Shown here piece by piece: positions 37,085-49,405 of a stretch of DNA of 64,000 bases. The notes below the pieces were generated by a model, which was not told the DNA's origin, did no database searches, and was given only the letters and a program-made list of their open reading frames with translations. The stretch covers positions 24,042,527 through 24,106,526 of the forward strand of contig OX465588.1 in NCBI GenBank assembly GCA_950022655.1, in the 5' to 3' direction. Within the stretch, counting starts at the first letter, position 1; each line of letters begins with the position of its first letter. Source of the DNA: Alentia gelatinosa (lineage: Eukaryota > Annelida > Polychaeta > Phyllodocida > Polynoidae). The position numbers and the translations under genes are program-made.

Positions 37085-37400
37085 TGTGGTACTTTCAGAT
37101 ACCTAGGTACTATGACCAACTGAGACAACGTTACGTTGTAAGGCACTCTGGTCTGCCCAGGCACTTTTCCCTAAATATGGACCCTGATCTTGGAAGGTAC
37201 TTTCACCTACCTAGGTACCATGACCTACCAAGGCAATCATCTCTTTCCAGGCACGCCAACCTCCACACCAAACCTCCACAGACATTATAAAGGTCCTACT
37301 CGTTTCTAGCAACACAGGTAGCCCATCTCCAGGCATGCTGTACCATCAGGCATTCTCACACCCCTAGGCATTCTGACCTTCCAGCCTATAGTCGGACCCT
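37085..37400 (+). repeat. Decayed minisatellite (CCAGGCAYTCTGACCTA-like)
   Basis: Words such as CCTAGGTAC, CCAGGCA and TGACCTACC recur about every 25-35 bp. The 92-codon frame 37012-37290 follows this pattern and is not a gene. Confidence 0.45.
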
Positions 37401-38869
37401 CCCGTATTCTGTGTCCAGCCCAATTGCCTCACACATCATCCGAAAAACCTGTCCGGTTCCAGACAACCCTCTCACTCCCATAGACCACCAGACTGCCTAG
37501 CAATAATTAATAAAAGCGTCTCTCTACGCCTGACACATTAAGCCGGCATAGGTCATAGCCGCATTGCTCACCCCACACGGGAAGCCGCTACATCCCGATA
37601 TTCATAAATCACATGCTAACCAGTGACCGTGTCTTCGCACCGCTTTCATCCGCTCGTGCATGGTGGCGGGAAACAACCCCTGGCCCGCCCACAACATCTA
37701 GATCAATGCCATATTAGATCCGCTGGACTGATTCCCCTCTGCCGTCCCCTCTCCAGCCATTTAGCCCTCTCCCTTAGCTACAAATCCCTTTGCTACATGG
37801 GCGTGGCGGTGTAGGCGATCCCATGCCTTTCCACCGTTAACTCTGTGCTTATGTTTATCCATTCTAGCACAGAAGTAGCGCGGCACGCCCATATATATGT
37901 ATCTTTATTGTTTGGTATACGGCTACAGCGGGTGAATCCTGGATGGGAAACGTCATGAATGATTGACCAAGATTGAATATCTCTTCACTCAGATGCATCA
38001 TGGAGACGTCGAGCGGTGTGTATATCTGTGTGTATCGACCGTACGGCAGTGGTGCTTACACAAAAGCCTCTCTCATGCTGTATGCTCGCTTCTCTTGAGT
38101 TTTATTTCCATGAGCATTGCCTGAGACTATAGTGACTCAAATGAAGCTTTTCATATAGGAAGCACATTACGAACATTGAATAAAATTATAAGGCCCCAGC
38201 AATTGCTTGTCGTTTTCCATTATTTTCTTTTCATCAAAGGCAAATAGGTCTATCATGGTTCCTCTACAAGGGAGGAAACGATTTGATTTCTTAGATATGA
38301 ATCCAGTGACTTAGCCTTTCATTGTGTCATTTTAAAAGAACAATTGTACGTTATTAGATTCTATGGACGTGTCTGAATGTGTTCTGTCGCACGTTCCCTT
38401 GTACGTTTATACATTTGCTTTTGTCCGTCTGATTCACTAATCATCGCTTTCACTGCATCTGTCGGTACAATGCTTAAATTTATTTGGGCCGAAGGATTCT
38501 GACATTGTTTCCTCTAATATAATTTCTTTGTATGGAAGCGTTATAGAATATCTCTTTGTAGAGGTGTTCATTTATTCTATGAAATGTTTCTTTGCTGCTC
38601 CGGACTTTATAATTGTTAAAGAACAGAGTAATGAAACAAAAAAAAAGCTTACGTTTCTATTTCCTGCAGAGCTCGAACTCAATCACTTATAAGTCGTAAG
38701 CTACTGCTGGATTCCGAATTACCTACACATTGGGCCGCTTGCATTAGTGGCAGATCATTGGGTCTGGGTAGTCTACATGGCTGATATTTCAAATTACTTC
38801 CAGGTAGAATAGATTCTCCATCATATCTTCTGGCAAATCCTTATCTGTGGAAATCTAGGTTGTCACTCG

Positions 38870-39440
38870 TTTCGTCGGCAGCCAAGAGACTGCCGACAGC
38901 TGCCGGCTGGCTGCGGTCGGCCGGCTGATTGCTATTGCTTGCAGCTTCATATCACCCCATTTGCCCTCTTGGACAATCTAGCTAACTATTGACTGATGGC
39001 TGTCGCAAGCTTGCTGCTGGCTGCTGGCAGTTGTTTAATGGCTATCGTCTCCTCGGGTGAGCGGGAATGGGTAAGCTGGCAGTTAACATCTGGCTGTTGG
39101 CTACTGGCAGCAGAGGCTTGCTGTGGGTTCCTAGCAGTTGGCTGATGGCTATTGGGGCACACTGGCTTTAGAAACTGACGTGGATGGATGACTAGCATTT
39201 GATTACTCAGTATTGGCTGATGGCTGGCAGATGCCTGCTGATACCTGAATGCAGCTGCATGATGACTTTGTTGAGCGGTCGGGGTACGCTTGAATGAAAA
39301 CTGACATGAGTAAACTGGCATTTCGCACCTTACTATCGACCGATGCCTGGCGGAATTTAGCTTACTATTCACCGTTGATATCAGTGCCTGCTGATTGCGA
39401 GAAGCGAGTTGATGTCTGTTAGATTCGGTTGATTGTATAC
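38870..39440 (+). repeat. Degenerate GGCTG/GCTGATGGCT repeat
   Basis: TGGCTGATGGCT, GGCTGTTGGC and similar words recur irregularly. The 153-codon minus-strand frame (Ser/Gln/Ala/His-rich) is a product of this composition. Confidence 0.5.
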
Positions 39441-42002
39441 TGTCCACTATAGCCTTGTGGCTGTTAAAAGCAAACGAATTTTTCCTCTTGGTTGGATACC
39501 ATTCTTAATACAATTATTGCTCCGAGCATTTTATTTTTGATAGATGCATAGTGGTTCCTATTGGTTATGTTTCTACTGTATGACACGCTGGGGCTCACTC
39601 AGATACACTTCTAAGTTTAGGGAGAGGCTATATAGACTTCAGCCTACTGTACTCTTTAACCCTATACTACCTGCAGCCCAGGCCTGAAGGTTTGTTGAAT
39701 GACCAGAGGGCTTGTTAGAGTAGTGCCAAACTGACCGTAACCAATCACTTCAAATCGTCTGCACACTGAGAGTTGAAAAACCCTAGGGAACTCTAAGACA
39801 GGCAGATCATGAGCTTCTGTTACAAACTATCTAGAGACATAAATAATGTTGATGCTGAGGCTAGAGGAATCAGGAGACGCAACACGGTAAGACTAAAAAC
39901 TTATCGATTTAGGTCTAAGGGTCCTGTTTACAGAATGAATAATCATGTGAAGCCGACTAGGTATCGAAGCGCATCTACCAAAGCTTACTTCAAAATGATC
40001 GTAAAAGACAAACTCAATGAACTCGATTCCCAACTGTGTTGAGCACTATCCACATCACCTGTGCGGTGTATATCACTGTCTCAAGTTGACTCTAAGGCTA
40101 ATCACTTGCGGTAAAATAAAGTCATACGCAACTATAATACACCGAATGTGTACCAGTATCAGCCCAAACTATAATAGATACTGAAATACTGCTAAAATAT
40201 GAGATAGTATTCAAGAGACCCACCCACTGATGCCTATATTCGGTCCCTACAAGGCTATACTTAGCCGGTCCTAGAACTAGTTCAGTTTCTCAGTACCATG
40301 TTGGTTATAGCAAATGGCCCACTGCCTGGATAAAACCAACAAGCACTGAGCAGTTTGCTCCAGACACTTTCATTTATCCCAAATCTTTTGATAGTTAGCT
40401 TTAGGAATTACACGCTCATCCGTCAAAATTGAGCATGACATTTGTTCCTGGTTCTATACTAGCGGTTGAGACGTATGTGTTTATATCTGCCATAAAGTGA
40501 AATACGTCAGTTATCATTCCACCAACGTCACTCACGTAGCATATTCCCCGGGCAGCTTCATTCAACCCTTACCCACCAGGATCTACATACTTCCCAGCTC
40601 TACTCCCAACTGTCAACAGTAAGTCTGGTTATGTTCAGATATCCCAATATTACCGGCGTTATCGTGTTGATGTTTTGTATGAAAGACACTTGCGTGTATC
40701 CTTGAAGGGGCAGCCAGGGCCTGCACTACGTCTTGTTTACAGAAATACTTCCACATCAGAGATACGTTTTTTCTCTGTGCCAACCAAGGACAGAGTCTTC
40801 ATAGGCAGGCAAGAAAAGATATTGCTGTCGCGTCTTACAAATTCGGCACAATAACTGGTGAGGAAATAAACAAAACTGTGTGTATACATATATTGCGCCT
40901 ATGGATGCACATTTTATCTCATTTGGAATGAATCTTAACTACCAACTGTTTTATATCATATAATCAGGAAAAATTGGGCATGTAACACTTTGTCACACAT
41001 GGAACTAATAACAGAAATATATTCGTTTCCTATTGCAAACAGAAGAGATTCACCCCAAACCAGAGGAGTATAGTTAAGCGTGCCGCTATACCAAATAGAG
41101 ACCTCATGTCCGATCAGGACTAGTCCGCGAAGGCACCCTCAAAAAGCGAGGACCCGTGTCATTAGAGCGACAAGTAGTACATTGAGTTGTCGTCCCCAGC
41201 GGGTTTAAAAGCTTGGTCCCCGGTTGACTTTCTAGTTACTCTCTCGTCCCGGGGAGCAGCTACCACTAATCTCCAGCCGCTAATTGGGAATAGAGGCCAG
41301 CTATTTAGCATGAATCATTGCGTTAGTGGAGATTTTTTCAGGTCGGCGCTCCATGTGAGGGTTGGCTGAGGCTTTTTAACGACACTCGTCAGGGCCGGGG
41401 GATGGCACCCCTGGTTGATGTGGCACTACAGTACTAACATCCCTATAACATCAAGGCCAGGCACTTGAAAGCTAACCCTGTTAAGACCCAGCCTGTATAC
41501 ATATATAAAGCCTTTCCCACAAAGGCCGACAAGACCAGAGCTTACCAAGGTCTCCCCTATATAGACCCACTTTGCCAAGGTCCCTTGCCACTAGATCCCC
41601 ATTCGTGGCGAATGGTTATATTCAAGCATATTTACATATTGAATAAATCGAGATTGTTATAGAATTCAAATGATAGTTTGAACAAGTACAACTCGACTGC
41701 TGCCCAATTCGGTTTGATGTAGGCTTTATTGAACAATTGGTTACAACGATTCGGCTTCTTAGTGGCCTTTTTCAATTATGTTATAGAATTTTTATTAGCG
41801 TGTTTACACTCACTGCGCGAAAACCCTCAGTTATTTCATATATACCCCACCGTGTAAATGCATGGATCCCCTGTATATCTTTATGTGTTTATAAATATAC
41901 GTCCACATTTCTCGCCAGCGTAATCTATTCACCCTCTTGGTCGCCTCGCCTCCTCGTGGTGCAGACCAGATATGCTTGCACGCAAGCATAACTAAAGCGA
42001 CC
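39441..42002. other. Unannotated stretch
   Basis: A basic 77-codon frame from a true ATG at 39809 to 40042 (+) has no recognised motif and a donor-like GTAAGA inside it (about 39886). Otherwise AT-rich and non-coding. Confidence 0.35.
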
Positions 42003-42075
42003 GGGGTAGGGAGTTAGCTCAGTGGTAAAGAGCACGGGACTTTGTTGATTCGGGTCTCACTGTAGCCACTTTTCT
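42003..42075 (+). mobile_element. tRNA-derived SINE head (fragment)
   Basis: TAGCTCAGTGGTAAAGAGCAC is a good A-box region and GATTCGGGTCTCA a degraded B-box. The spacing is shorter than in a real tRNA and the cloverleaf cannot be completed, so this is a SINE fragment, not a tRNA gene. The tail may extend to about 42200. Confidence 0.4.
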
Positions 42076-42472
42076 CCTTCACCCCCAACAGTAGTAGATT
42101 TACTGCTATATCAAAGGCCAATCCTTCTCATACCATGTCTATATGGTGTGGGAAGTAAAATAACTCTCACTTCGGTAAATGTGTAGGAGCGGGATTTCTT
42201 CCTACATTGATCTCATAGATTCGGTCAAATCCCAAGTAAGTCTAATAGAACAAATTGGACATTAAACACCCAAACAAAAATCTCGCCAGCGTCTGTAGCA
42301 TATACAAATGTGTTTTTTCTTGTATACCAAAGCGTAATGGCTGTATTTGCTACCAAGCGTATATGAAAAGAAATATCCTCAGCGCAATATATATACACCG
42401 GTTGTATACATTTTATATACGTTTGGCATATATGTATACTGATAAAAAAAGAGAGAAAAGGTCTGTGACTCA

Positions 42473-42488
42473 CCCCCCCCCCCCCCCC
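42473..42488 (+). repeat. Poly-C run of 16
   Basis: Sixteen C in a row; length is uncertain because such runs are prone to sequencing error. Confidence 0.85.
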
Positions 42489-42724
42489 TTCAATTTCTGA
42501 TCGCTTGTCTGTACTGTAGCTCGCCCTGTTTGCCCACCACATGTGATGGCTGTGAAAGCGGCGGGTGTAAAAGTGACGGCAGGCAGGTCAGTGTGGATGT
42601 AAAGGGATTGCTGAGGAGGCAGCTTGGGAGACAGGGAGGTTGGGATGTTGGGCAGCTGGCCTCTACCTATACTCTTTGTGTACCCTGCACCAACACTGAA
42701 CCCCACACACATGATTCTCATTCT

Positions 42725-42776
42725 GATACCGACTCCGCCCCCGACCCCGAGCCCGACCCCGACTGCGACCCGAGTC
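42725..42776 (+). repeat. (CCCGAN) hexamer-like repeat
   Basis: ACTCCGCCCCCGACCCCGAG and further GACCCC units, about eight imperfect hexamers. Confidence 0.7.
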
Positions 42777-42799
42777 TCTAACTGCAGTCTTATACAGCA

Positions 42800-45700
42800 T
42801 GCCTTATATACACTCTCATCCTCAACCATACAGAAGAATGGTGTTTTGAGAGTACAATCTATCCAAAAAACGGTAAAAAAGACAAAGGAATGCACAGGTT
42901 ATTATATGTATTATATGCCCCATACTCATTAGGGTTTTAGAAAGATTTCATAATAAAAATTGATAATATAACATTGGATTTTCTATATACCACAGACTTT
43001 GATAACTAGTGACAAATGAAATAAAAGCAACAGTGGTGCCCCCTAGGTGCAGAGATTGAAATTATTGGATGGTGGCGTAAATACAACAGAATCAGGGGTA
43101 TATATGACATATATATGACTGCAACATGGACATTTATATACATCTATAGATGAAATGTATACATGATGGAAAATAGCAAATAGCAATACCAACTTATTTA
43201 CGCAAAATCGTAGCTATATACGCCAGACGTATACATAAGTAAAGTAGGGTTCTTCATGCTGTGACTGCAAAGGCTTCAGCGCAGGCCAGTATGAGTGCCC
43301 TCGCAGTCTTATGGTACATCCTTAATGCATAATTTTCTAACAGTACAAGAACTATTGGTCATAAGTACATAACACAAAAAAGGAAAAAAACTCGTTGCAA
43401 ATGTCCATTTTTTTTATTTATTATTATTTTTATTGGTCATAGATTCAAACATTACATTTGGTTTTCAATCTAGGCCTGATCGTGTCTAGTTATGTCATTT
43501 AAAAATGTTACAATCAAATTCAGCATCCTATGTACTAGGTGTTATAACAACAGTGATAGGAATGGTTAATAGATGATGAGAGAGATAATAATATTATGAA
43601 AAATGCAAGTTTATTATACAACTAGTATGCAGTATGCAGATGGGAATAAATGTTTCATTAATTAAGTAATAGACACATAATTGGAAAAAGGTATAGTGTT
43701 ACAATGCAACTTGGAGTTGTCAGGAGGCAAACCTCAGCGACATACTTAATCTCATAATTCAACTAGTCTCTTAGAGGCCAGTTATTACCATTTCAATAAC
43801 TGTACCATATGAAGCTCTTGGTGAATGAGGAATCCTAATCTACCACACACGTTTTAGTAGGTATAATAACATGTTCCGTAGTATATAACCTAGATTATTT
43901 GATGTCGAGATGAGACGATGTTTGTCAAGGAGACACCTGGGTGGTTATAGATTGCCGGGTTGTTGGATGCCTGTATGAGCAGATACCCTTAAAGGTAAAT
44001 GTCTGACAGGTAGTTTTTTTGTCAGGTGAATTTCCCGCCGGATAATGATGGTGTTGCCAAAGGCTGTATTTGCAGAAGACACCTGAGCATTCATAAGTTT
44101 CTATAAAGAAAAGAAAAGAAGAGAAAAGCCTATTCCTGTTACGTGGTGATCTGTACACCTACCGCAGCAAGTGACTATGAAACTGATCATTTAGTTAGGC
44201 AGATGGTTAAAAAAAACTATCGATATGGGGATGCACGCCAGTATATAGCATATCAATTTCCTTTATGTCTGGTTATTGAACCGGTTCATTTTAAACATGA
44301 ACGTAGTGTGGAGTGCGTAGACACCCCTACAGGTAAAAATATATTATAGATGAGATATCTGTGAAGTACATATCCCTATAACAAATGCCTGTTTGAGTAT
44401 ATAACCAGGCTCATTTGTGAATTGAGAAGCATGTCTTTATAAGTTGATAATTAGATAACTATATAACGGACTTTGTAACTGGACCGTTACCCCCTACTAA
44501 TACGACCTTTGACCCTCACTGAGGTCCTCAATTCTACCATACCTGACTAAAAGCTGCTCGGAGCAGCTCGGAGATGCTCGGGGCGCTTTCTGGCGGGAAC
44601 CCCCTGATTACCCCCGGAGTGACTGCACATCAAAGGCCAAGTCTCACGTTTACGAAGGTGAGCGGGACCCAGGCTACCTGAGAATACTTCAAGTGCCCCC
44701 CTCCATCGGAGCGACTTCTCCATCTGACTGGTTATAATCCCTTGTGAGGCGGGGAACCCGGCCGGTGACGGACCCCTCTGCCCTGCTCCTTTTTGATCAA
44801 AGTCAGTCCCTTGTCCCCTGTTCTATCTGTCTCTCGGAGACCGCGCTTTGAAGACAGGGCCTCAGATCCTGGAGTGATACTATATCAAACAATGCTCATC
44901 ACGATCGGTTAGTTTATGCCCAGCCGTCCAAAGTAAACATAATTACCCGTAATTGATCCGGGATGTTTAAAAGGGGGTGGGTTCTCTTTCGGAAAGCCGC
45001 GCTGAAAGATGAAAGAAAAGAGATAGAGGTATTAACGTAAAATGTCATGAAATCAAAGGTTATGTGACGGAAATAATTACTTCCAAGAGGCAAGTGGAAA
45101 AATGGCACGCGGTCTTTCTATTTTTTTAAAGATCCGCACACTAATCAGGGCACACGGAGACCGCGCCAAACCAAACAAAGCTGCCATCGCAGTGTGCGCC
45201 CCTGTCCACAGACTGCCCTCGTCGCCTCCCTGGTCAGCCAAAGGTTAATCAAGTTCGCTTAAGTTCGCTGACAGGATGGCAATGAATAGAAAGATTGTGG
45301 CTGCATGCGTGTGCGGTTCGCGGTTTCGACCTTGCCGCCTGCCTTGGTATCTGACCAATTGGGGGCGATAAATTGCCTCAGCCAGCCTCGTTTCCATTTT
45401 CCCTGGTGGCCAAAACTAACACTAATCTGGCTGGAGGGCCGTCGTCGCGGCACGCTAGAAACATGACGTGCCGTGCCCTACACGTGCCGGAGAGACAATA
45501 TTAGCGTCCCCGGTGTCTGCTAGTGTTAGCGCGACGTGCATTTGACGCCTGTGACATGGGGCTGTAACATGATGGCCTCACGCGTTTTACGGGTCATTTG
45601 ACACTCATAGTACGAGGGGTAATGACACATATCTCATGGCATCTTCAACAGAGGCAGCTGGTGTGTGACACTGTGATTTTATTTCGCTTTGGTTATGGCT

Positions 45701-47245
45701 TTTTCAGTACGCGCATTTCGTTTTATGAAACAGCAACCTGTCCAATATGTCCCCAAGTAGATGAAGTTATTTCATGATAAAAACAAAATGAATGGAAATG
45801 TTGTGATCTAACGTACATTTACACACCATATTTTCCATAGCTGATGCTTGGGCGTGAATTGGTGATTGAATAGCGAAAAGAGTGGCTTCATGCGTTGTCG
45901 TTACGAGGTGATACTGTAACAAAGTGGACCTTTTCATGTCACGTCCAACACATTCCCTTTTTTTTAATCTTTAAAGTCCATATTCGAGTTAACCGTGTGG
46001 CCCGCAATTCATTGGGAAAATCTAATTCAACATTGCTCACCCATAGAACCATCCGGAGGGAATTCTGAGCTGGAGTTTAGAATTTACCCGTCCTGGAAAT
46101 AACGGGAGCCGAAGCCTGCAATGAGTAGGACTGACATGGTGACATAATCGATGTTTTCCCAATGACTAAACCACTACTTTCACTGCATATATTGAACAGT
46201 TGCAGTAGGTGGGAATCCCCCGCTAACCACATGTACATAAATGTATTTTCATGACAAGTCTAACACTTGCCGCAGGCAGGAGTAACACGAGCCCAACACA
46301 TGCTTTCATGGTGCGTTTAACACGTGCTCTTTTGCCCAGTCACACGTGCATGCGCGCCCTGCTGCCCCGCGATAGTCTACCTGTTGGTGATCCCGCACGG
46401 GCAGGGCTCGGCAGCTCTGAATCATTAAAGACCCCCTCTGTCAGTGCGAGCGGCGAGTGACAGCCCAGGTGCCATTGGGCATGTCCAGCGGCCTCGAAAC
46501 ACGATTGGCTCAATGTTGCGATGGGCTCAGGTTGTGAAGGTCAGACTGATTGATGACTCATCCATTATGAATGTCCCATTGTGGTTGTACAAATGTTTAC
46601 CACCATCAAATAGACACTTGAGACACTGTGGTGATTCTGCTAGCAGGCTGTTATATATCATATGGAATAGATTTTATTTTTAAATTGTAAAACATTATAT
46701 ACGAGGTAGCAGAATGCGGTTTCCATATTCAGTGTCATGATCATCGTCCTCTGTATGGCAATGATATACATTGTAATGTGCTTTGTTGAAGGTAGTGTTT
46801 ACGACCGTTGGCAAGATTTGATCTCCACACCGAATAATAGATGTTGTCTCAGTAAGCCAAATACTCCCTTCCTGAAATATTCAGCATCTATGGTGGATTC
46901 TCGAAGGTGTATCTGTCTGTAGATGAGTTTAAGTAATTCTGCCACCTGGCAACTGACCCGACCTGTGGCAAGTATGCATACTTGTATTCGTTGTTACTAT
47001 TGCTAACTCCGTGTATTCCAATAAGTATAGGAGCAAATGGTATGTTCACTTTTGACGAATAAGCGTGGAATTATTTTAAGAAAAATCCAAATAAAATATA
47101 TGGGTTACATTCAGTCTATGGATCATTTCATGTAACCCACTTGCACCCACCTAACTTTCCATTTCTACAACTATCTTTCTGAGATCCAAATATATCACGC
47201 ACCAGTGGGTCAATGAGGTATTTCAGTCTCTAAAGATCGGTCATT
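42800..47245. other. Unannotated stretch with GC-rich centre
   Basis: AT-rich to about 44,450. At 44,540-45,550 GC rises, with repeated GCTCGGA words near 44,555-44,582 and ATCAAAGGT (TCF-like) at 45,052. Frames are short and motif-free. Possible regulatory DNA. Confidence 0.35.
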
Positions 47246-47617
47246 GGACCTGTTTCAGTAGTTTCGTGACATGTCTAGATGGTGTCTGTGACACCATACG
47301 GACAGGTCAACAGAAGTTGCGGCACTTAGGACAAGACAGACCCCAAGCATGGTGTGTCCGGTTTCAAAAGTATTAGACAATTTCACTCACTTCCGTAAAA
47401 ATTAAGCAATGAAACTTTAAAATGAGTAAGGGATACATATAATCTATAATCGTTCCAAAAATGAAGAAACTTGGCCGCTCCGATCCGCTGTTATTTGACA
47501 TCAACTGTGACATGCATTTTGAAACCAGACAAAATCTTTTCTGCTGTTGCTTGCACTGTTGGTGCCACTATTTATGTCTGTCTAGGCCTAATGTCACGAA
47601 ACTACTGAAACAGGTCC
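47246..47617. mobile_element. 372-bp inverted-repeat element, 27-bp perfect TIRs
   Basis: 27 bp starting GGACCTGTTTCAGTAG (47246-47272) is repeated exactly in inverse at 47591-47617. The interior is 318 bp, with a small GGTGTCTGTGACACC palindrome at about 47280. The short open frame 47461-47712 runs through the right end and has no recognised domain. No target duplication is evident. Either an unrecognised MITE or an inverted duplication. Confidence 0.55.
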
Positions 47618-48496
47618 CTGGTCAGCTGGCGGTGCTTTTCGGACACGAAGACAATGACCGTCTGCGCCTTTCTCATAGCCAAATCGTTGGCCCGCCGATA
47701 GTGAAGGGGTAGTTTTTTGCAGCGAGCTCGAACTTTATATGACCACTGTAACCTTCAGGCAGAGGATATTAGCGTGTCTCCAACGCTTAATAAGGTTTAT
47801 AGTGATACTGGCCTCTTGTAAATTTCTCATGGTAATTTTAAACCTTATAAGACAAATCTGTGAAACGATGTGGACAAAACTGTGAAACGATGTGGAAACG
47901 TTGCTTGGAAGATTGAAAATAACAAAGTTTGATGGAAATGATTAGGTGAGGGTATTGATATTGGAGCAAGTTATGAGTCGATTTTAAGTTTGAGTTTCAG
48001 CATTTATGTTGGAAATGCAGTTCAATTACAAAAAAGATATCATACAATTGAAAATGTTTAGGCAGATTAACATTGGATTTCGATAGATTACATAACTTAG
48101 CTAAATGGTAACGGTACGAGAATTCAGATTCATAATGCAATATTAAATATTCTGACACTACATATTTGATTACGATTAATAAAATAAATTACCCAACCAG
48201 CAGAATTTAACAGTATTCAAATGGGTTCATAGGTCGATGTCTACATTGCGGAACCATTGTAGAAATGTTATTAGGAAGATGACAGAATCGTCTGATCAGG
48301 TTTGACAGTAATGGATGCTAATGGGTCTTTGCTACAAGGAAAGTCAAGGTTTCTGTCAATAACCATTTAAGTTTGTCATATCTTCGTTCGGGTTCTTAAT
48401 TTGATTAGGGCATCCCTGATAATTGCAGATGCAAGTTATACCACACACCAACAACATGCCTTTTTTAAAGGATCTTTATTTGTACTAATGTATGCA
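47618..48496. other. AT-rich flank left of the Ngaro element
   Basis: No frame beyond the end of the one at 47461-47712. Ends in GTATGCACATT at the insertion junction. Confidence 0.45.
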
Positions 48497-48500
48497 CATT

Positions 48501-48814
48501 ACCCCTTTACCCGCAACACAAAAGTATAAAGCAGAGGTTGGGCAAATAAAATTTATTTTAATTTTATGAGCGAAGAGAGAAGATATTAATACGTGATAGT
48601 AATATCTTAAAGATAACAAGATACATATGGAAGATATGTTATGTTATATGATAACATATTGGTAGATATGATACATATATGGTAATATGTTATATGTTAT
48701 ACGTGATAAGGTATAATGTATTACGTATGTTGATATGTAATAGTATAATACATATGGATATACATGTATAAAGTATAATGGTATATATGAATATACAGTG
48801 TGTATAAAAACGCC
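48501..48814 (-). repeat. Ngaro split direct repeat B2 (3' terminal)
   Basis: A 314-bp copy of B forming the downstream end of the element. It meets host DNA at CATT (48497-48500), whose four bases recur at the A1 outer end and at B1/A2. No target-site duplication is seen outside these bases, as expected for tyrosine-recombinase integration. Confidence 0.92.
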
Positions 48815-48849
48815 CTACGAGAGTAGGAAGATAGAGGAGAGGGTGGGTG

Positions 48850-49044
48850 GGAGAAAATTGGTGTGCGTCTGAACGTAGTGAAGCGCGAGAAGAGAGTGAG
48901 AGAGAGTGTGAGAGCGTGCTTCACCACGTGACCTAATGGTTCACGTGATTCGCACGAGGGGGCGCGCAGGGAGCGCGAGTGCAGAGGGAGTGCGCTAGGT
49001 GGAGCAATGACCGCCCCTGACCCTACGGCCATGGGCTACCCATT
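48850..49044 (-). repeat. Ngaro split direct repeat A2
   Basis: Internal copy of A, 195 bp, lying between B1 and B2. About 35 bp (48815-48849) separates it from B2 and is found beside neither A1 nor B1. Its CATT end (49041-49044) forms the B1/A2 junction, the presumed recombination core in the circular intermediate. Confidence 0.93.
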
Positions 49045-49358
49045 ACCCCTTTACCCGCAACACAAAAGTATAAAGCAGAGGTTGGGCAAATAAAATTTAT
49101 TTTAATTTTATGAGCGAAGAGAGAAGATATTAATACGTGATAGTAATATCTTAAAGATAACAAGATACATATGGAAGATATGTTATGTTATATGATAACA
49201 TATTGGTAGATATGATACATATATGGTAATATGTTATATGTTATACGTGATAAGGTATAATGTATTACGTATGTTGATATGTAATAGTATAATACATATG
49301 GATATACATGTATAAAGTATAATGGTATATATGAATATACAGTGTGTATAAAAACGCC
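49045..49358 (-). repeat. Ngaro split direct repeat B1
   Basis: A 314-bp copy that looks identical to 48501-48814. It lies just downstream of the recombinase and touches A2 at the CATT core. It is AT-rich with several short palindromes such as ATATGTTATATGATAACATA, which could fold in the circular or single-stranded intermediate. Confidence 0.93.
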
Positions 49359-49405
49359 AAAAAACCCATGAAAAAAGTGGCGTGGAGGGTGGGAAAAGGT
49401 TGGAG

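Noticed and set aside
38986..39447. 153-codon Ser/Gln/Ala/His-rich frame
   Set aside because: Follows a degenerate GGCTG-type tandem repeat.
39809..40042. 77-codon basic frame from a true ATG
   Set aside because: No recognised motif, no supporting splice or codon signal; listed only within the surrounding stretch.
42003..42075. Functional tRNA gene
   Set aside because: A-box is good but the B-box is degraded and the spacing too short; kept as a SINE fragment.
47302..47318. 17-bp match ACAGGTCAACAGAAGTT to 27321-27337
   Set aside because: A single exact 17-mer pair is not unlikely by chance in 64 kb, and flanks do not match.
48721..49032. Short ORF shared with 53710-53976
   Set aside because: It lies in the split direct repeats A of the Ngaro element; the identity reflects the repeat, not a duplicated gene.
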